16,963 nt of DNA from positions 1-16,963 of the forward strand of contig CAZJTX010000016.1 of NCBI GenBank assembly GCA_964549115.1, written 5' to 3'. How positions within the stretch are numbered: position 1 is the stretch's first letter; each line of letters starts with the position of its first letter. Origin of the DNA: CAKOSP01 sp964549115 (GTDB lineage Bacteria; Bacillota_I; Bacilli_A; RF39; UBA660). Shown piece after piece: positions 7,932 through 14,568 of the stretch. Below the pieces are notes generated by a model, which was not told where the DNA came from, made no database searches, and saw only the letters and a program-made list of their open reading frames with translations. A program made the position numbers and the translations under genes.

Positions 7932-9299
7932 CTTTTCTTTTTTTATTATTTCTCGAGATACAAATACGCCACTTGCAGATGCGTGTGATAATGAGTGCGT
8001 TACTCCACTTCCATCCCCTATTACATATAAATTTTCATATTTTGTTTCTAAGTTTTTATTAAGTTTTACTTCCATATTGTAAAATTTAACCTCAACACCA
8101 TACAAAAGTGTATCATCATTTGCTGTTCCAGGTGCTATTTCATCTAAAGCATAAATCATTTCAATAATTCCATCTAATATTCTTTTAGGTAAAACCAAAC
8201 TTAAATCTCCCGGTGTTGCATCTAATGTAGGTTTAACCGTTGATTCACTAATTCTTTTTTCATTACTTCTTCTTCCTCTTATTAAATCTCCAAAACGTTG
8301 AATTAAAACTCCGCCACCTAACATATTAGAAAGTTTCGCAATACTTTCTCCATATCCATTACTATCATTAAAAGGTTCTGAGAATGTTTTAGATACTAAT
8401 AAAGCAAAGTTTGTATTATCGGTTTTTTTAGCTTCGTCATCATAACTATGTCCATTAACCGTAATTATGCCATTTGTATTTTCTGTAACTACTACACCTC
8501 TTGGATTCATACAAAAAGTTCTTACTTTGTCTTCATATATTTCTGTTCTATATACTATTTTACTTTCATACAATTCATCAGTTATATGAGAAAACACATC
8601 CGCTGGTATTTCAATTCTTAAACCTAAATCAACTCTATTAGATTTAGTTTCTATATCCAGTTTATTACAAGTTTCTTCTAACCAATTACATCCACTTCTA
8701 CCGATTGAAATAATACATTTGTCACTAATAAATTCTTCTTTTTTAGTAGATATAACATATTTCTTTTTATCAATATCCAAGTTAACTACTTCACTATTAA
8801 AATAAAAATCAACCTTATCTTTTAAATAATCATATATATTTTCTAATACAACGTAGTTTCTATCCGTTCCTAAATGTCTTACTTTAGCGTCTAATAATTG
8901 AAGCTTATGTTGAATACATATTTTTTTAAAATCAGAATTTGAAGTCGAATACATTTTAGAGCCTTCCCCACCATATTTCATGTTTATATCGTCAACATAT
9001 TCCATTAATTCAATTGCTTTTTTTTCTCCAATATACTCATATAATGTACCACCAAAATTATTAGTAATATTATATTTACCATCAGAAAATGCACCAGCAC
9101 CTCCGAATCCATTCATAATAGAACAATTTTTACAATGAATGCAATTTTTAATTTTAATGCCATCAATAGGACACTTTCTTTTTTCAAGTTCATTACCTTT
9201 TTCAATTACTGCTATTTTTAAATTAGTATTATTAACTAATTCGTATGCTGCAAAAATACCACCCGGTCCTGCTCCTATTATTACAACATCATATTTCAT
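7923..9299 (-). CDS. FAD-dependent dehydrogenase of the COG2509 type
   Basis: 458 residues. The N-terminus is an FAD-binding Rossmann fold (VVIIGAGPGG at about 5-14, acidic Glu33 at the end of the second strand). It is followed by a distinctive cysteine set, Cys43, Cys53, Cys56 and Cys59 (CPI...CIHCKNC), then GFGGAGAFSDGK. The C-terminus has YVIGDGSGVTHSLSHASASG, a typical second flavin contact. This pattern matches the 'uncharacterized FAD-dependent dehydrogenase' group common in Bacillota and anaerobes. The cysteines could bind a metal or iron-sulfur centre, but this is not established from sequence. The physiological substrate is unknown. The start at 9299 is supported by AAAGGAG at good spacing. 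It lies 29 bases after the carbamate kinase gene, so may be co-transcribed with it, though a TATAAT just before it could be a weak extra promoter. Confidence 0.85.
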   Translation of the reverse strand: MKYDVVIIGAGPGGIFAAYELVNNTNLKIAVIEKGNELEKRKCPIDGIKIKNCIHCKNCSIMNGFGGAGAFSDGKYNITNNFGGTLYEYIGEKKAIELMEYVDDINMKYGGEGSKMYSTSNSDFKKICIQHKLQLLDAKVRHLGTDRNYVVLENIYDYLKDKVDFYFNSEVVNLDIDKKKYVISTKKEEFISDKCIISIGRSGCNWLEETCNKLDIETKSNRVDLGLRIEIPADVFSHITDELYESKIVYRTEIYEDKVRTFCMNPRGVVVTENTNGIITVNGHSYDDEAKKTDNTNFALLVSKTFSEPFNDSNGYGESIAKLSNMLGGGVLIQRFGDLIRGRRSNEKRISESTVKPTLDATPGDLSLVLPKRILDGIIEMIYALDEIAPGTANDDTLLYGVEVKFYNMEVKLNKNLETKYENLYVIGDGSGVTHSLSHASASGVFVSREIIKKEKKS

Positions 9300-9328
9300 A
9301 TTTACTCCTTTAAAACACTTTCATTATA

Positions 9329-10258
9329 TCATTTATTAATAATTTGAGTACCAGTTTGTCCTTCTAGAGCTTCCTTTGCACTGTCTAGAGAAGTAATTAT
9401 AGCTCTTCCTTTTGTTTTTTCAACAAATTCAACACATGCTTCTATTTTAGGCAACATACTACCTTCTGCAAACTCTTTATCGTCAATATACTTATTAACT
9501 TCTTTTAAAGTAATTGTATCTAATGCTATTTCATCTTCAGTTCCAAAGTTTAATAAAACTTTTGGTACCGCTGTTAATATCAGCAATATATCTGCGTTTA
9601 AATCTATTGCTAATTTTGAACTCGTTTTATCTTTATCTATAACCGCTGCTATCCCTTTAAACCCTTCTTTTGTTTTTATTACTGGAATTCCACCACCACC
9701 GATTGTTATAACGACAAATCCTTCACTTAATGTTTTAACACTATCTAATTCCACAATTTCAATCGGATTAGGAGATGGTACCACTCTTCTATAACCCCTA
9801 CCAGAGTCTTCAACATATTTATTACCAGTTTCTTTTTCTAAGTCAAGAGCTTCTTCTTTTGTATAAAAACTTCCAATTGGTTTTGTTGGAGTTTTAAATG
9901 CTTTATCCTTTTCATCTACCACAACTTGAGTTACAACTGTAACACAACCTTTATTAATTTTTCTTTTTATTAACTCATTATTTATAGCTTGTTGTAAATG
10001 GTATCCTATATATCCTTGTGACATTGCACCGCATTCTGGAAAAGGCATAACAGTTGTATTTAAATGTTCTTTTGAACACTCAAATGCTAAATTGATCATA
10101 CCAACTTGAGGCCCATTACCATGAGCTATTATTACCTCATTTCCCATTTCAACTAAATCTACTAAACTCTTAGCTGTTTCTTGGACTAATGCTAATTGTT
10201 CAAAAGCATCATTTCCTAGTGCATTACCACCCAAAGCCACTACTATTTTTTTATTCAT
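9329..10258 (-). CDS. arcC: Carbamate kinase
   Basis: 309 residues, the usual length. It transfers phosphate between carbamoyl phosphate and ADP, giving ATP plus carbamate, in the cytoplasm. Family motifs are visible: VALGGNALG at 7-15, AHGNGPQVG, EDSGRGYRRVVPSP, IGGGGIPV, DKDKTSS and the C-terminal SMLPKIEACVEF. The ribosome binding site GGAGG is perfect. No arginine deiminase (arcA) or ornithine carbamoyltransferase (arcB) gene is adjacent. The carbamoyl phosphate source must be encoded elsewhere, or the enzyme serves another ureido-degrading route. The following gene is the COG2509-type flavoprotein, 29 bases on. Confidence 0.95.
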   Translation of the reverse strand: MNKKIVVALGGNALGNDAFEQLALVQETAKSLVDLVEMGNEVIIAHGNGPQVGMINLAFECSKEHLNTTVMPFPECGAMSQGYIGYHLQQAINNELIKRKINKGCVTVVTQVVVDEKDKAFKTPTKPIGSFYTKEEALDLEKETGNKYVEDSGRGYRRVVPSPNPIEIVELDSVKTLSEGFVVITIGGGGIPVIKTKEGFKGIAAVIDKDKTSSKLAIDLNADILLILTAVPKVLLNFGTEDEIALDTITLKEVNKYIDDKEFAEGSMLPKIEACVEFVEKTKGRAIITSLDSAKEALEGQTGTQIINK

Positions 10259-10289
10259 ATTTCCTCCTTAAATTTTTCAATCCTTATTT

Positions 10290-10298
10290 ATAATATCA
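10290..10298 (-). promoter_or_regulatory. Probable extended -10 promoter of arcC
   Basis: On the minus strand TGATATTAT fits an extended -10 element (five of six bases in the hexamer). It lies in the short gap between the lepB terminator and the arcC ribosome binding site. The -35 region is weak. Confidence 0.4.
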
Positions 10299-10311
10299 TA
10301 TATATTACATA

Positions 10312-10339
10312 AATAAAAAAACACTATAAATAGTGTTTT
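10312..10339 (-). terminator. Rho-independent terminator overlapping the end of lepB
   Basis: A perfect 9-bp stem (AAAACACTA at 10339-10331 on the minus strand, TAGTGTTTT at 10326-10318) with loop TTTA runs straight into a T tract. The lepB stop codon at 10340-10338 overlaps its first arm. Confidence 0.85.
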
Positions 10340-10826
10340 ATATTTTACCAATCTTGTTAAATGGATATATCCTTATTTTGGTTTTACCCTTTATTTCTTT
10401 TTTAGTTACAGGGCCAAACAATCTACTGTCCATCGACAATCCACGATTATCACCTAACACATAATATTCATTTTCTTTTAATTTAATCGCTTCTAAATTA
10501 CCGGTCATACCTTTTTTATATGGTTCTTCTAATTTTTTAGTGTTTATATATACTACCCCTTTTTCAATTTCTATAGTATCTCCTGGTAGACCTATTATTC
10601 TTTTTATCATTTCTTCTTTTTTACCTGATAATTTAATAACTACAATATCACCTCTTTTATATGAGGTTTTTAATTTATTTAATAAAAGTACATCTTTTTC
10701 TTTTAAATTAGGAATCATACTAGGGCCCTTTACTCTTACTGGGGTAAGTATAAAAGTCCTAAATAATACAACAAATATTATGATTAATAAATAAGAAATT
10801 ATTTCGTTTACTAGTTTTTTCTTCAT
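10338..10826 (-). CDS. lepB: Type I signal peptidase
   Basis: 162 residues. It removes signal peptides from secreted proteins at the outer face of the membrane. A single N-terminal membrane helix (about 9-27) is followed by the S26 family boxes: GPSMIP with nucleophile Ser36, the RGDIVVIK strand, KRIIGLPGD with general-base Lys75, and LGDNRGLSMDSR near the C-terminus. The short single-anchor form is the Gram-positive type. ATG at 10826 is preferred over TTG at 10832 because a weak GGTTGA site precedes it and the TTG has none. The gene follows rplS, a common neighbour in Bacillota. Between them lies an intrinsic terminator whose T tract ends about ten bases before the start codon, so lepB must depend on readthrough or on a promoter within rplS. 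Confidence 0.93.
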   Translation of the reverse strand: MKKKLVNEIISYLLIIIFVVLFRTFILTPVRVKGPSMIPNLKEKDVLLLNKLKTSYKRGDIVVIKLSGKKEEMIKRIIGLPGDTIEIEKGVVYINTKKLEEPYKKGMTGNLEAIKLKENEYYVLGDNRGLSMDSRLFGPVTKKEIKGKTKIRIYPFNKIGKI

Positions 10827-10834
10827 AATCAACC

Positions 10835-10870
10835 AAAAAGTAAGGAAAGATTACTTTCTTTCCTTAACTT
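10835..10870 (-). terminator. Terminator or attenuator hairpin across the rplS stop codon
   Basis: On the minus strand the arms 10870-10858 and 10849-10838 pair over 12 bp with one bulged base. The loop is AAAGTAAT, which holds the rplS stop codon. Five T residues follow (10839-10835). Its position, over the end of rplS and immediately before the lepB ribosome binding site, suggests partial termination that sets the rplS to lepB ratio. Confidence 0.7.
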
Positions 10871-11189
10871 TATATTCTTTACGCATATGTTTAATAAAGT
10901 TAAGTTTTGCTCTTCTAACTTTACCTTTTTTAACTACTGTTATTTTATCAATAGTAGGTGCATGTAATGGAAATATTCTAACTACTCCAACACCACCGCT
11001 TGTCTTTCTAACAGAGAAAGTCTCAGATACTCCACCACTTCTTTTAGCTACTACTAAGCCTTCAAAAGCTTGGATTCTTTCTTTTTTACCTTCTTTTACC
11101 CATACATCGACTCTTACTGTGTCCCCTACTCTAAATTCAGGGATATCTTTTTTCATATGCTTTTTTTCGATTTTATCAACTAAATTCAT
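10851..11189 (-). CDS. rplS: 50S ribosomal protein L19
   Basis: 112 residues, the usual L19 length. It lies at the 30S-50S interface of the ribosome. The sequence is typical: DIPEFRVGDTVRVDVWVKEG, RIQAFEGLVVAKRSGG, FSVRK, GVGVVRIFPLHAPTID, and a basic tail VRRAKLNF. The start has AAAGGATG upstream. In many Bacillota trmD and rplS are adjacent; here they are separated by a hypothetical gene, a large RNA and a membrane protein gene, so rplS has its own promoter and leader. Confidence 0.98.
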   Translation of the reverse strand: MNLVDKIEKKHMKKDIPEFRVGDTVRVDVWVKEGKKERIQAFEGLVVAKRSGGVSETFSVRKTSGGVGVVRIFPLHAPTIDKITVVKKGKVRRAKLNFIKHMRKEYKVKERK

Positions 11190-11192
11190 AAT

Positions 11193-11250
11193 ACATCCTT
11201 TCTTATTTTTGAATAATCATAGATTTCCAGCGGATTATTTCTTGGGTCTT
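11193..11250 (-). ncRNA. Structured 5' leader of rplS, candidate L19 leader
   Basis: From the predicted transcription start near 11250, the leader contains a perfect 7-bp stem AATAATC/GATTATT. It encloses a loop starting CGCTGG, and lies upstream of the rplS ribosome binding site. Autogenous leaders upstream of rplS are known in Bacillota (L19_leader in Rfam). The position and the conserved-looking ATCCGCTGGAAATCTA core fit, but I could not align it to the family model. It would let excess L19 limit its own synthesis. Confidence 0.55.
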
Positions 11251-11254
11251 AGAC

Positions 11255-11283
11255 ATTATACCACATGGTATCGGTATAATCAA
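11255..11283 (-). promoter_or_regulatory. Strong sigma-A promoter of rplS, with internal palindrome
   Basis: On the minus strand TTGATT (11283-11278), a 17-base spacer and TATAAT (11260-11255) with an extended TGG. A perfect inverted repeat ATACCA-TG-TGGTAT (11271-11258) overlaps the spacer and the -10. It may be a coincidence of the -10 sequence or an operator. The -35 starts directly after the stop codon of the upstream membrane protein gene. Confidence 0.8.
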
Positions 11284-11284
11284 T

Positions 11285-11803
11285 TTATTTTCTTATAAAA
11301 AATTCTATTAAATTACCTACATTTTCAACAATTTCTTTAGAATGATTTATAGCTATTGTTTTTCCTATTGCTTTAAATCCAACTGTTATAGAAGCAATTA
11401 ATGATCCAATTACTAAATTAATTAAAATAATGTTTATATTATATTTATTATGAAGGTGTAAAGCTATTAAAGCTCCAATACCACCACTTATAATACCACT
11501 AACATCTCCAATAACATCATTACTAATATTACTCATCTTATCTGCGTTTTTCAGTAATATTAAACTAGTTTTAGCACCTTTAGCTTTTTTAGTTGCTCTA
11601 GCATGATGATGAGCCTCTTTGTCCGCTAATATTGCAACTCCGATAATATCAAATAAAACACCTATAAATATCATTATAATAAGAAGTAATATTGAAAAAT
11701 ATATATTTAGTGATGTCACAACAACATTAGTAAATAAATTAAACATTAATGATATAAAAAATGTTAGTAAAAATATATTTAGTATCCATTTATTATTTTT
11801 CAC
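11285..11803 (-). CDS. oapA: Four-helix membrane protein, probable OLE RNA-associated protein OapA (DUF21/CorB-like)
   Basis: 172 residues with four predicted membrane helices (about 7-30, 34-60, 98-118, 124-150). Between helices 2 and 3 lies a basic, His-rich cytoplasmic-type loop (DKEAHHHARATKKAKGAK, about 61-78) followed by an amphipathic segment KNADKMSNISNDVIGD. The FDIIGVAILA-D core and this loop recall a clostridial family often annotated 'CorB-like' because of weak similarity to the DUF21 membrane domain of Mg2+ transporters. OapA, the membrane partner of OLE RNA, is a four-helix protein encoded directly downstream of the RNA, as here. The start is GTG at 11803, fixed by a GGAGG site five bases upstream; no ATG competes. 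It lies at most a few bases after the hairpin closing the upstream RNA. If not OapA, it is still a conserved-type membrane protein rather than a chance frame. Confidence 0.7.
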   Translation of the reverse strand: MKNNKWILNIFLLTFFISLMFNLFTNVVVTSLNIYFSILLLIIMIFIGVLFDIIGVAILADKEAHHHARATKKAKGAKTSLILLKNADKMSNISNDVIGDVSGIISGGIGALIALHLHNKYNINIILINLVIGSLIASITVGFKAIGKTIAINHSKEIVENVGNLIEFFIRK

Positions 11804-11815
11804 TTATCCTCCGTA

Positions 11816-12315
11816 AAATAAAGCATAATATAATTATGCTTTATAGTCAATGGCAATATTGTAAATAAACTTTACGGCTTAGGTCAAGTTTGTTTTCCAC
11901 GTTTATTACCCTCAATTACTTTAAGGCAGTTTCCTTTTAAAATAAACGAATGTGTGTCACCACAGCATCTACTTGATAACCACTTAGTCCGTACCATAAT
12001 CTTCACAATACCAACATAGTTACATTCTAGAGGTTTTCCCTGACAACACCGACTTCATTTTTATTCGCTTTTGCAAAAGTAATTTCAATAACATCCGCTA
12101 CTTTCACTCACGACGAACAACTTTTTAATTTAGTGGAACATAATAGGCAAAATGTTATATGCCGTTATAACCTCACCTAATATTATTATTCATACACCCA
12201 CCCCAATCTGGGCGAAAGAAGCAGGTACACAAATATCCTTTCGTTATCCATCTGATGGATTTTTAGCCCCACCTTCAAATGAAAAGTCTTGACTAGAATA
12301 ATGCACCACGACTAT
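11816..12315 (-). ncRNA. ole: Large structured non-coding RNA of about 500 nt, candidate OLE RNA
   Basis: This stretch has no credible reading frame and is visibly richer in G and C than its surroundings. It begins at a near-consensus promoter (12320-12347). Its ends pair: ATAGTC (12315-12310) with GACTAT (11848-11843), continued by TGG with CCA; and further in GTCAAG (12293-12288) with CTTGAC (11888-11883). Local hairpins include ATCCAT/ATGGAT (12246-12260), CCCA/TGGG (about 12212-12223) and the palindrome CTTTTGCAAAAG near 12070. A 12-bp hairpin (11818-11844) with a short T run ends it. It is directly followed by an OapA-like gene. OLE RNAs are about 600 nt, so this would be a shorter member. 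RNase P RNA and tmRNA signatures are absent. The class rests on synteny and architecture; that it is a structured RNA gene is more certain than its name. Confidence 0.65.
11818..11850 (-). promoter_or_regulatory. Hairpin/promoter element between the large RNA and the membrane protein gene
   Basis: A perfect 12-bp inverted repeat with a three-base loop (arms 11844-11833 and 11829-11818) is followed on the minus strand by TTTTA, a weak intrinsic terminator. The same bases also form a promoter-like TTGACT (11850-11845), 17-base spacer, TATGCT. Either would uncouple the RNA from the protein gene: the hairpin ends most RNA transcripts, while the promoter could supply separate mRNA. Confidence 0.5.
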
Positions 12316-12319
12316 CTAA

Positions 12320-12347
12320 ATTATATCAAAAAAACATATAATGTCAA
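12320..12347 (-). promoter_or_regulatory. Near-consensus promoter of the large RNA
   Basis: On the minus strand TTGACA (12347-12342), a 16-base spacer and TATAAT (12325-12320), with TGA giving an extended -10. Both hexamers are perfect matches to the vegetative sigma consensus; it is the strongest promoter in the window. It starts three bases after the stop codon of the preceding gene. Such strength without a following ribosome binding site and frame fits an abundant stable RNA. Confidence 0.85.
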
Positions 12348-12350
12348 AAG

Positions 12351-12743
12351 TTAAATAGACCTATTTCTATATTCTTTTAACATTTTGTTTTTGAGTTCTT
12401 CTTTTAATATAAATATTTCTTTTAACATTCTTTTAATTACATCAATTGGTAAATGTTTTTTATATAAGCTTATAATTAAAGATTCTAATCTACTTATTTC
12501 ATCCAACACTAAATTTATGTCTTCATCGTCATTATCATCTGTTTCTAATAAAGATAATAATAAATTAACTATCTTTTTAAAGTCTTTGTAATATTTTTTA
12601 GTTAAATAATTACTTATTAAATCTTTATCATATATTTTAATACAAATTTCATTATTACTAAAATTAAAATCATAACTATCTTTTAAAATTAGTTTGATTT
12701 TTTCTTCTTTTTTAAATTTAAATGGTTTAAATACATAACTCAT
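12351..12743 (-). CDS. Small hypothetical protein at the end of the trmD operon
   Basis: 130 residues when started at ATG 12743, one base after the trmD stop; a TTG at 12752 would overlap trmD and has no spaced ribosome binding site. The first 45 residues look like a small beta or mixed domain. The rest is strongly helical: a Leu/Ile helix, an acidic linker (ETDDNDDEDIN at about 80-90), then two amphipathic helices ending in a basic tail. It is probably cytoplasmic. I do not recognise the family. It is kept as a gene because of tight coupling to trmD, the same codon style, and its end exactly before the next promoter. Confidence 0.65.
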   Translation of the reverse strand: MSYVFKPFKFKKEEKIKLILKDSYDFNFSNNEICIKIYDKDLISNYLTKKYYKDFKKIVNLLLSLLETDDNDDEDINLVLDEISRLESLIISLYKKHLPIDVIKRMLKEIFILKEELKNKMLKEYRNRSI

Positions 12744-12744
12744 A

Positions 12745-13380
12745 TTACTCAACTCTTTTTTTATTATCTTTTCTCCATTTATTTATTAATTCATGATTAC
12801 CACTTTGTAACACTTCTGGTACACTCATTCCTTTGAATTCACTTGGTTTAGTATATTTAGGATAATCATAATAATCATCATTAAACGATTCTTCTTTTAA
12901 GCTTTCTTTATTTATTACGCCAGGTAATAATCTTATAATTGAGTCCGCTATTATCATTGAAGGTATTTCGCCTCCTGTTAACACAAACTTACCCACAGAT
13001 ATAACTTCATCTACTAATTCTTTAATTCTTTCATCAAAACCTTCATAATGACCACATATAAGTATTATATGTTCTTTATTTGATAATTTATAAGCCTTTT
13101 CTTGATTATAAATCTTTCCTTCGGGAGAAAGTAATATAACATGAGTATCATTTTTCCTAAGTGCTTCTAAGGCATAATAAATAGGTTCAATTCTAAGAAG
13201 CATACCAGATCCACCGCCATATATAGTGTCGTCTACTTGTTTATTATTAAGTGGTGAGTAATCTCTAAAATTAATTATATTAACTTCAACTAAATTTTTA
13301 TCTATCGCTCTTTTAATAATAGATTCGGTTAAAAATCCCTTATACATATCTGGAAATAGTGTTAATATATCTATCTTCAT
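12745..13380 (-). CDS. trmD: tRNA (guanine37-N1)-methyltransferase
   Basis: 211 residues. It uses S-adenosylmethionine to make m1G37 next to the anticodon, which prevents +1 frameshifting. Visible motifs: MKIDILTLFPDM at the start, DDTIYGGGSGML, the trefoil-knot cofactor site CGHYEGFDERI and VLTGGEIPSM, and the C-terminal YPKYTKPSEFKGMSVPEVLQSGNH with the catalytic region. The usual length is about 230-250 residues; the last helices after WRK are shortened here. It overlaps rimM by four bases (ATGA) and has GAGGGA as ribosome binding site, so translation is coupled. Confidence 0.97.
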   Translation of the reverse strand: MKIDILTLFPDMYKGFLTESIIKRAIDKNLVEVNIINFRDYSPLNNKQVDDTIYGGGSGMLLRIEPIYYALEALRKNDTHVILLSPEGKIYNQEKAYKLSNKEHIILICGHYEGFDERIKELVDEVISVGKFVLTGGEIPSMIIADSIIRLLPGVINKESLKEESFNDDYYDYPKYTKPSEFKGMSVPEVLQSGNHELINKWRKDNKKRVE

Positions 13381-13853
13381 AATAATCCCTCAATATCATT
13401 AATATATATAGTTTTACCTTTAATATCAACTTTTTTTATAAATTCATTTATATATGGAATATATTTATTATCAGATAATACTAAATAATTATATTTTACT
13501 CCTAAATCTATATGTTTAACTTCTCCAACTATATTATTAAAATAAATTACTTTAAAACTTATTAAATCTTCTATTACATATTCTTCGTTTTTTAAAATAA
13601 CTTCTCTTTTTGCGTATACTAAATTATCCTTTAATTTAGATGCATCTTCCAAATTGTTAATATGCTCTAACATAACCATATCATAATTTTTATGTACTCT
13701 ATATGCTACTATTTTATAATTTTTATCATTTATATATATACTATTATTAATCTTAAACAATCTATCTTTAAATTCAAAGTCACTTAATATTTTAATTTCA
13801 CCTTTAACACCGTGAGTGTTTACTACTTTACCTATATATAAATAATCACTCAT
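13377..13853 (-). CDS. rimM: 16S rRNA processing protein RimM
   Basis: 158 residues. It assists maturation of the 30S head, binding S19. The N-terminal RimM barrel is seen in YLYIGKVVNTHGVKGEIKI, and the C-terminal PRC barrel in DLISFKVI...VGEVKHIDLGVKYNYLVL and YIPYINEFIKKVD. ATG at 13853 is preferred to an in-frame ATG at 13865 because GAGG lies six bases before it and the family starts near SDYLYIGKV. It overlaps the preceding methyltransferase gene by eight bases and trmD by four. rimM followed by trmD is the classical order; rpsP is not next to them here. Confidence 0.93.
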   Translation of the reverse strand: MSDYLYIGKVVNTHGVKGEIKILSDFEFKDRLFKINNSIYINDKNYKIVAYRVHKNYDMVMLEHINNLEDASKLKDNLVYAKREVILKNEEYVIEDLISFKVIYFNNIVGEVKHIDLGVKYNYLVLSDNKYIPYINEFIKKVDIKGKTIYINDIEGLL

Positions 13854-14568
13854 TATAAACCTCATTCATTAATATAGACGCTGATACTGATACGTTTAAG
13901 CTCTCAACTTTATTATCCATATTGATTGTAACAAATTCGTCACACATTTTAAGAATAGAATCACTAATACCTCTACCTTCATTACCCATTACTATAGCAA
14001 CTTTATTGTTTTTATATTTTTTAATACTGTCATTAGTATCTAATTTAGTACCTATTATTTTATAACCAGAATCTTTTAATTTAATGATTTCATTTTCTAA
14101 TTCACCTTTAATAAAATTAATATGATAAATTAATCCCTCAGTTGCTCGTATTACTTTATCATTATATAAATCAACTGTATTATTACTTACCACTATATTA
14201 TTAAAATTAAATGCTATAGCACTTCTTATAATAGTTCCTAAATTACCAGGATCTTGAATATCATCTAATATTAAAACATTACCTACTATTTCTTTTCCTT
14301 TAATATATTTGGATATACCAATACTATTAACATTAACATTTTTTAAATTAGACAATTTATTTATAATTTCTTGATTAACTATATATTTATTATCAAATTT
14401 AATAGTCTCGTCCATAGTTATTAAAGATACTAAGTGATTAGTTTTAATAGCTTCTTTTATTAAGTGGTCTCCTTCAATTAAAAAAGTATTAGATATATCT
14501 CTATATTTTTTAAGTTTTAATTTATTCCAATCTTTTACTAATTTATTATTAATGCTTTTTATATCCAT
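13846..14568 (-). CDS. TrmH/SpoU-family RNA 2'-O-methyltransferase
   Basis: 240 residues. It has a short N-terminal substrate-binding part (about 1-90) and a SPOUT knot domain. SpoU motif 1 is DDIQDPGNLGTIIRSA, motif 2 is VAIVMGNEGRGIS, and motif 3 is VESLNVSVSASILMNE. These bind S-adenosylmethionine and methylate a ribose 2'-OH, in 23S rRNA or tRNA. The catalytic Arg of motif 1 (IIRSA) and Asn/Glu of motif 2 are present. The size and N-terminal part suggest an rRNA enzyme of the RlmB/TsnR-like type, but the target base cannot be told. It overlaps the upstream protease gene by 20 bases, with AAAGGTTGA before the ATG, and ends in TGA within rimM. Confidence 0.88.
   Translation of the reverse strand: MDIKSINNKLVKDWNKLKLKKYRDISNTFLIEGDHLIKEAIKTNHLVSLITMDETIKFDNKYIVNQEIINKLSNLKNVNVNSIGISKYIKGKEIVGNVLILDDIQDPGNLGTIIRSAIAFNFNNIVVSNNTVDLYNDKVIRATEGLIYHINFIKGELENEIIKLKDSGYKIIGTKLDTNDSIKKYKNNKVAIVMGNEGRGISDSILKMCDEFVTINMDNKVESLNVSVSASILMNEVYNE

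Noticed and set aside
11816..12315. RNase P RNA, tmRNA or SRP RNA
   Set aside because: The GAGGAAAGTCC core and matching 3' motif of RNase P RNA, the CCA end and tag frame of tmRNA, and the GGTCAGG...GGAAGGA-type core of SRP RNA were looked for and not found.
13377..14568. Genetic code 4 (TGA as tryptophan)
   Set aside because: rimM and the TrmH-family gene end in TGA at the expected family ends with overlapping downstream starts, so TGA is a stop here.
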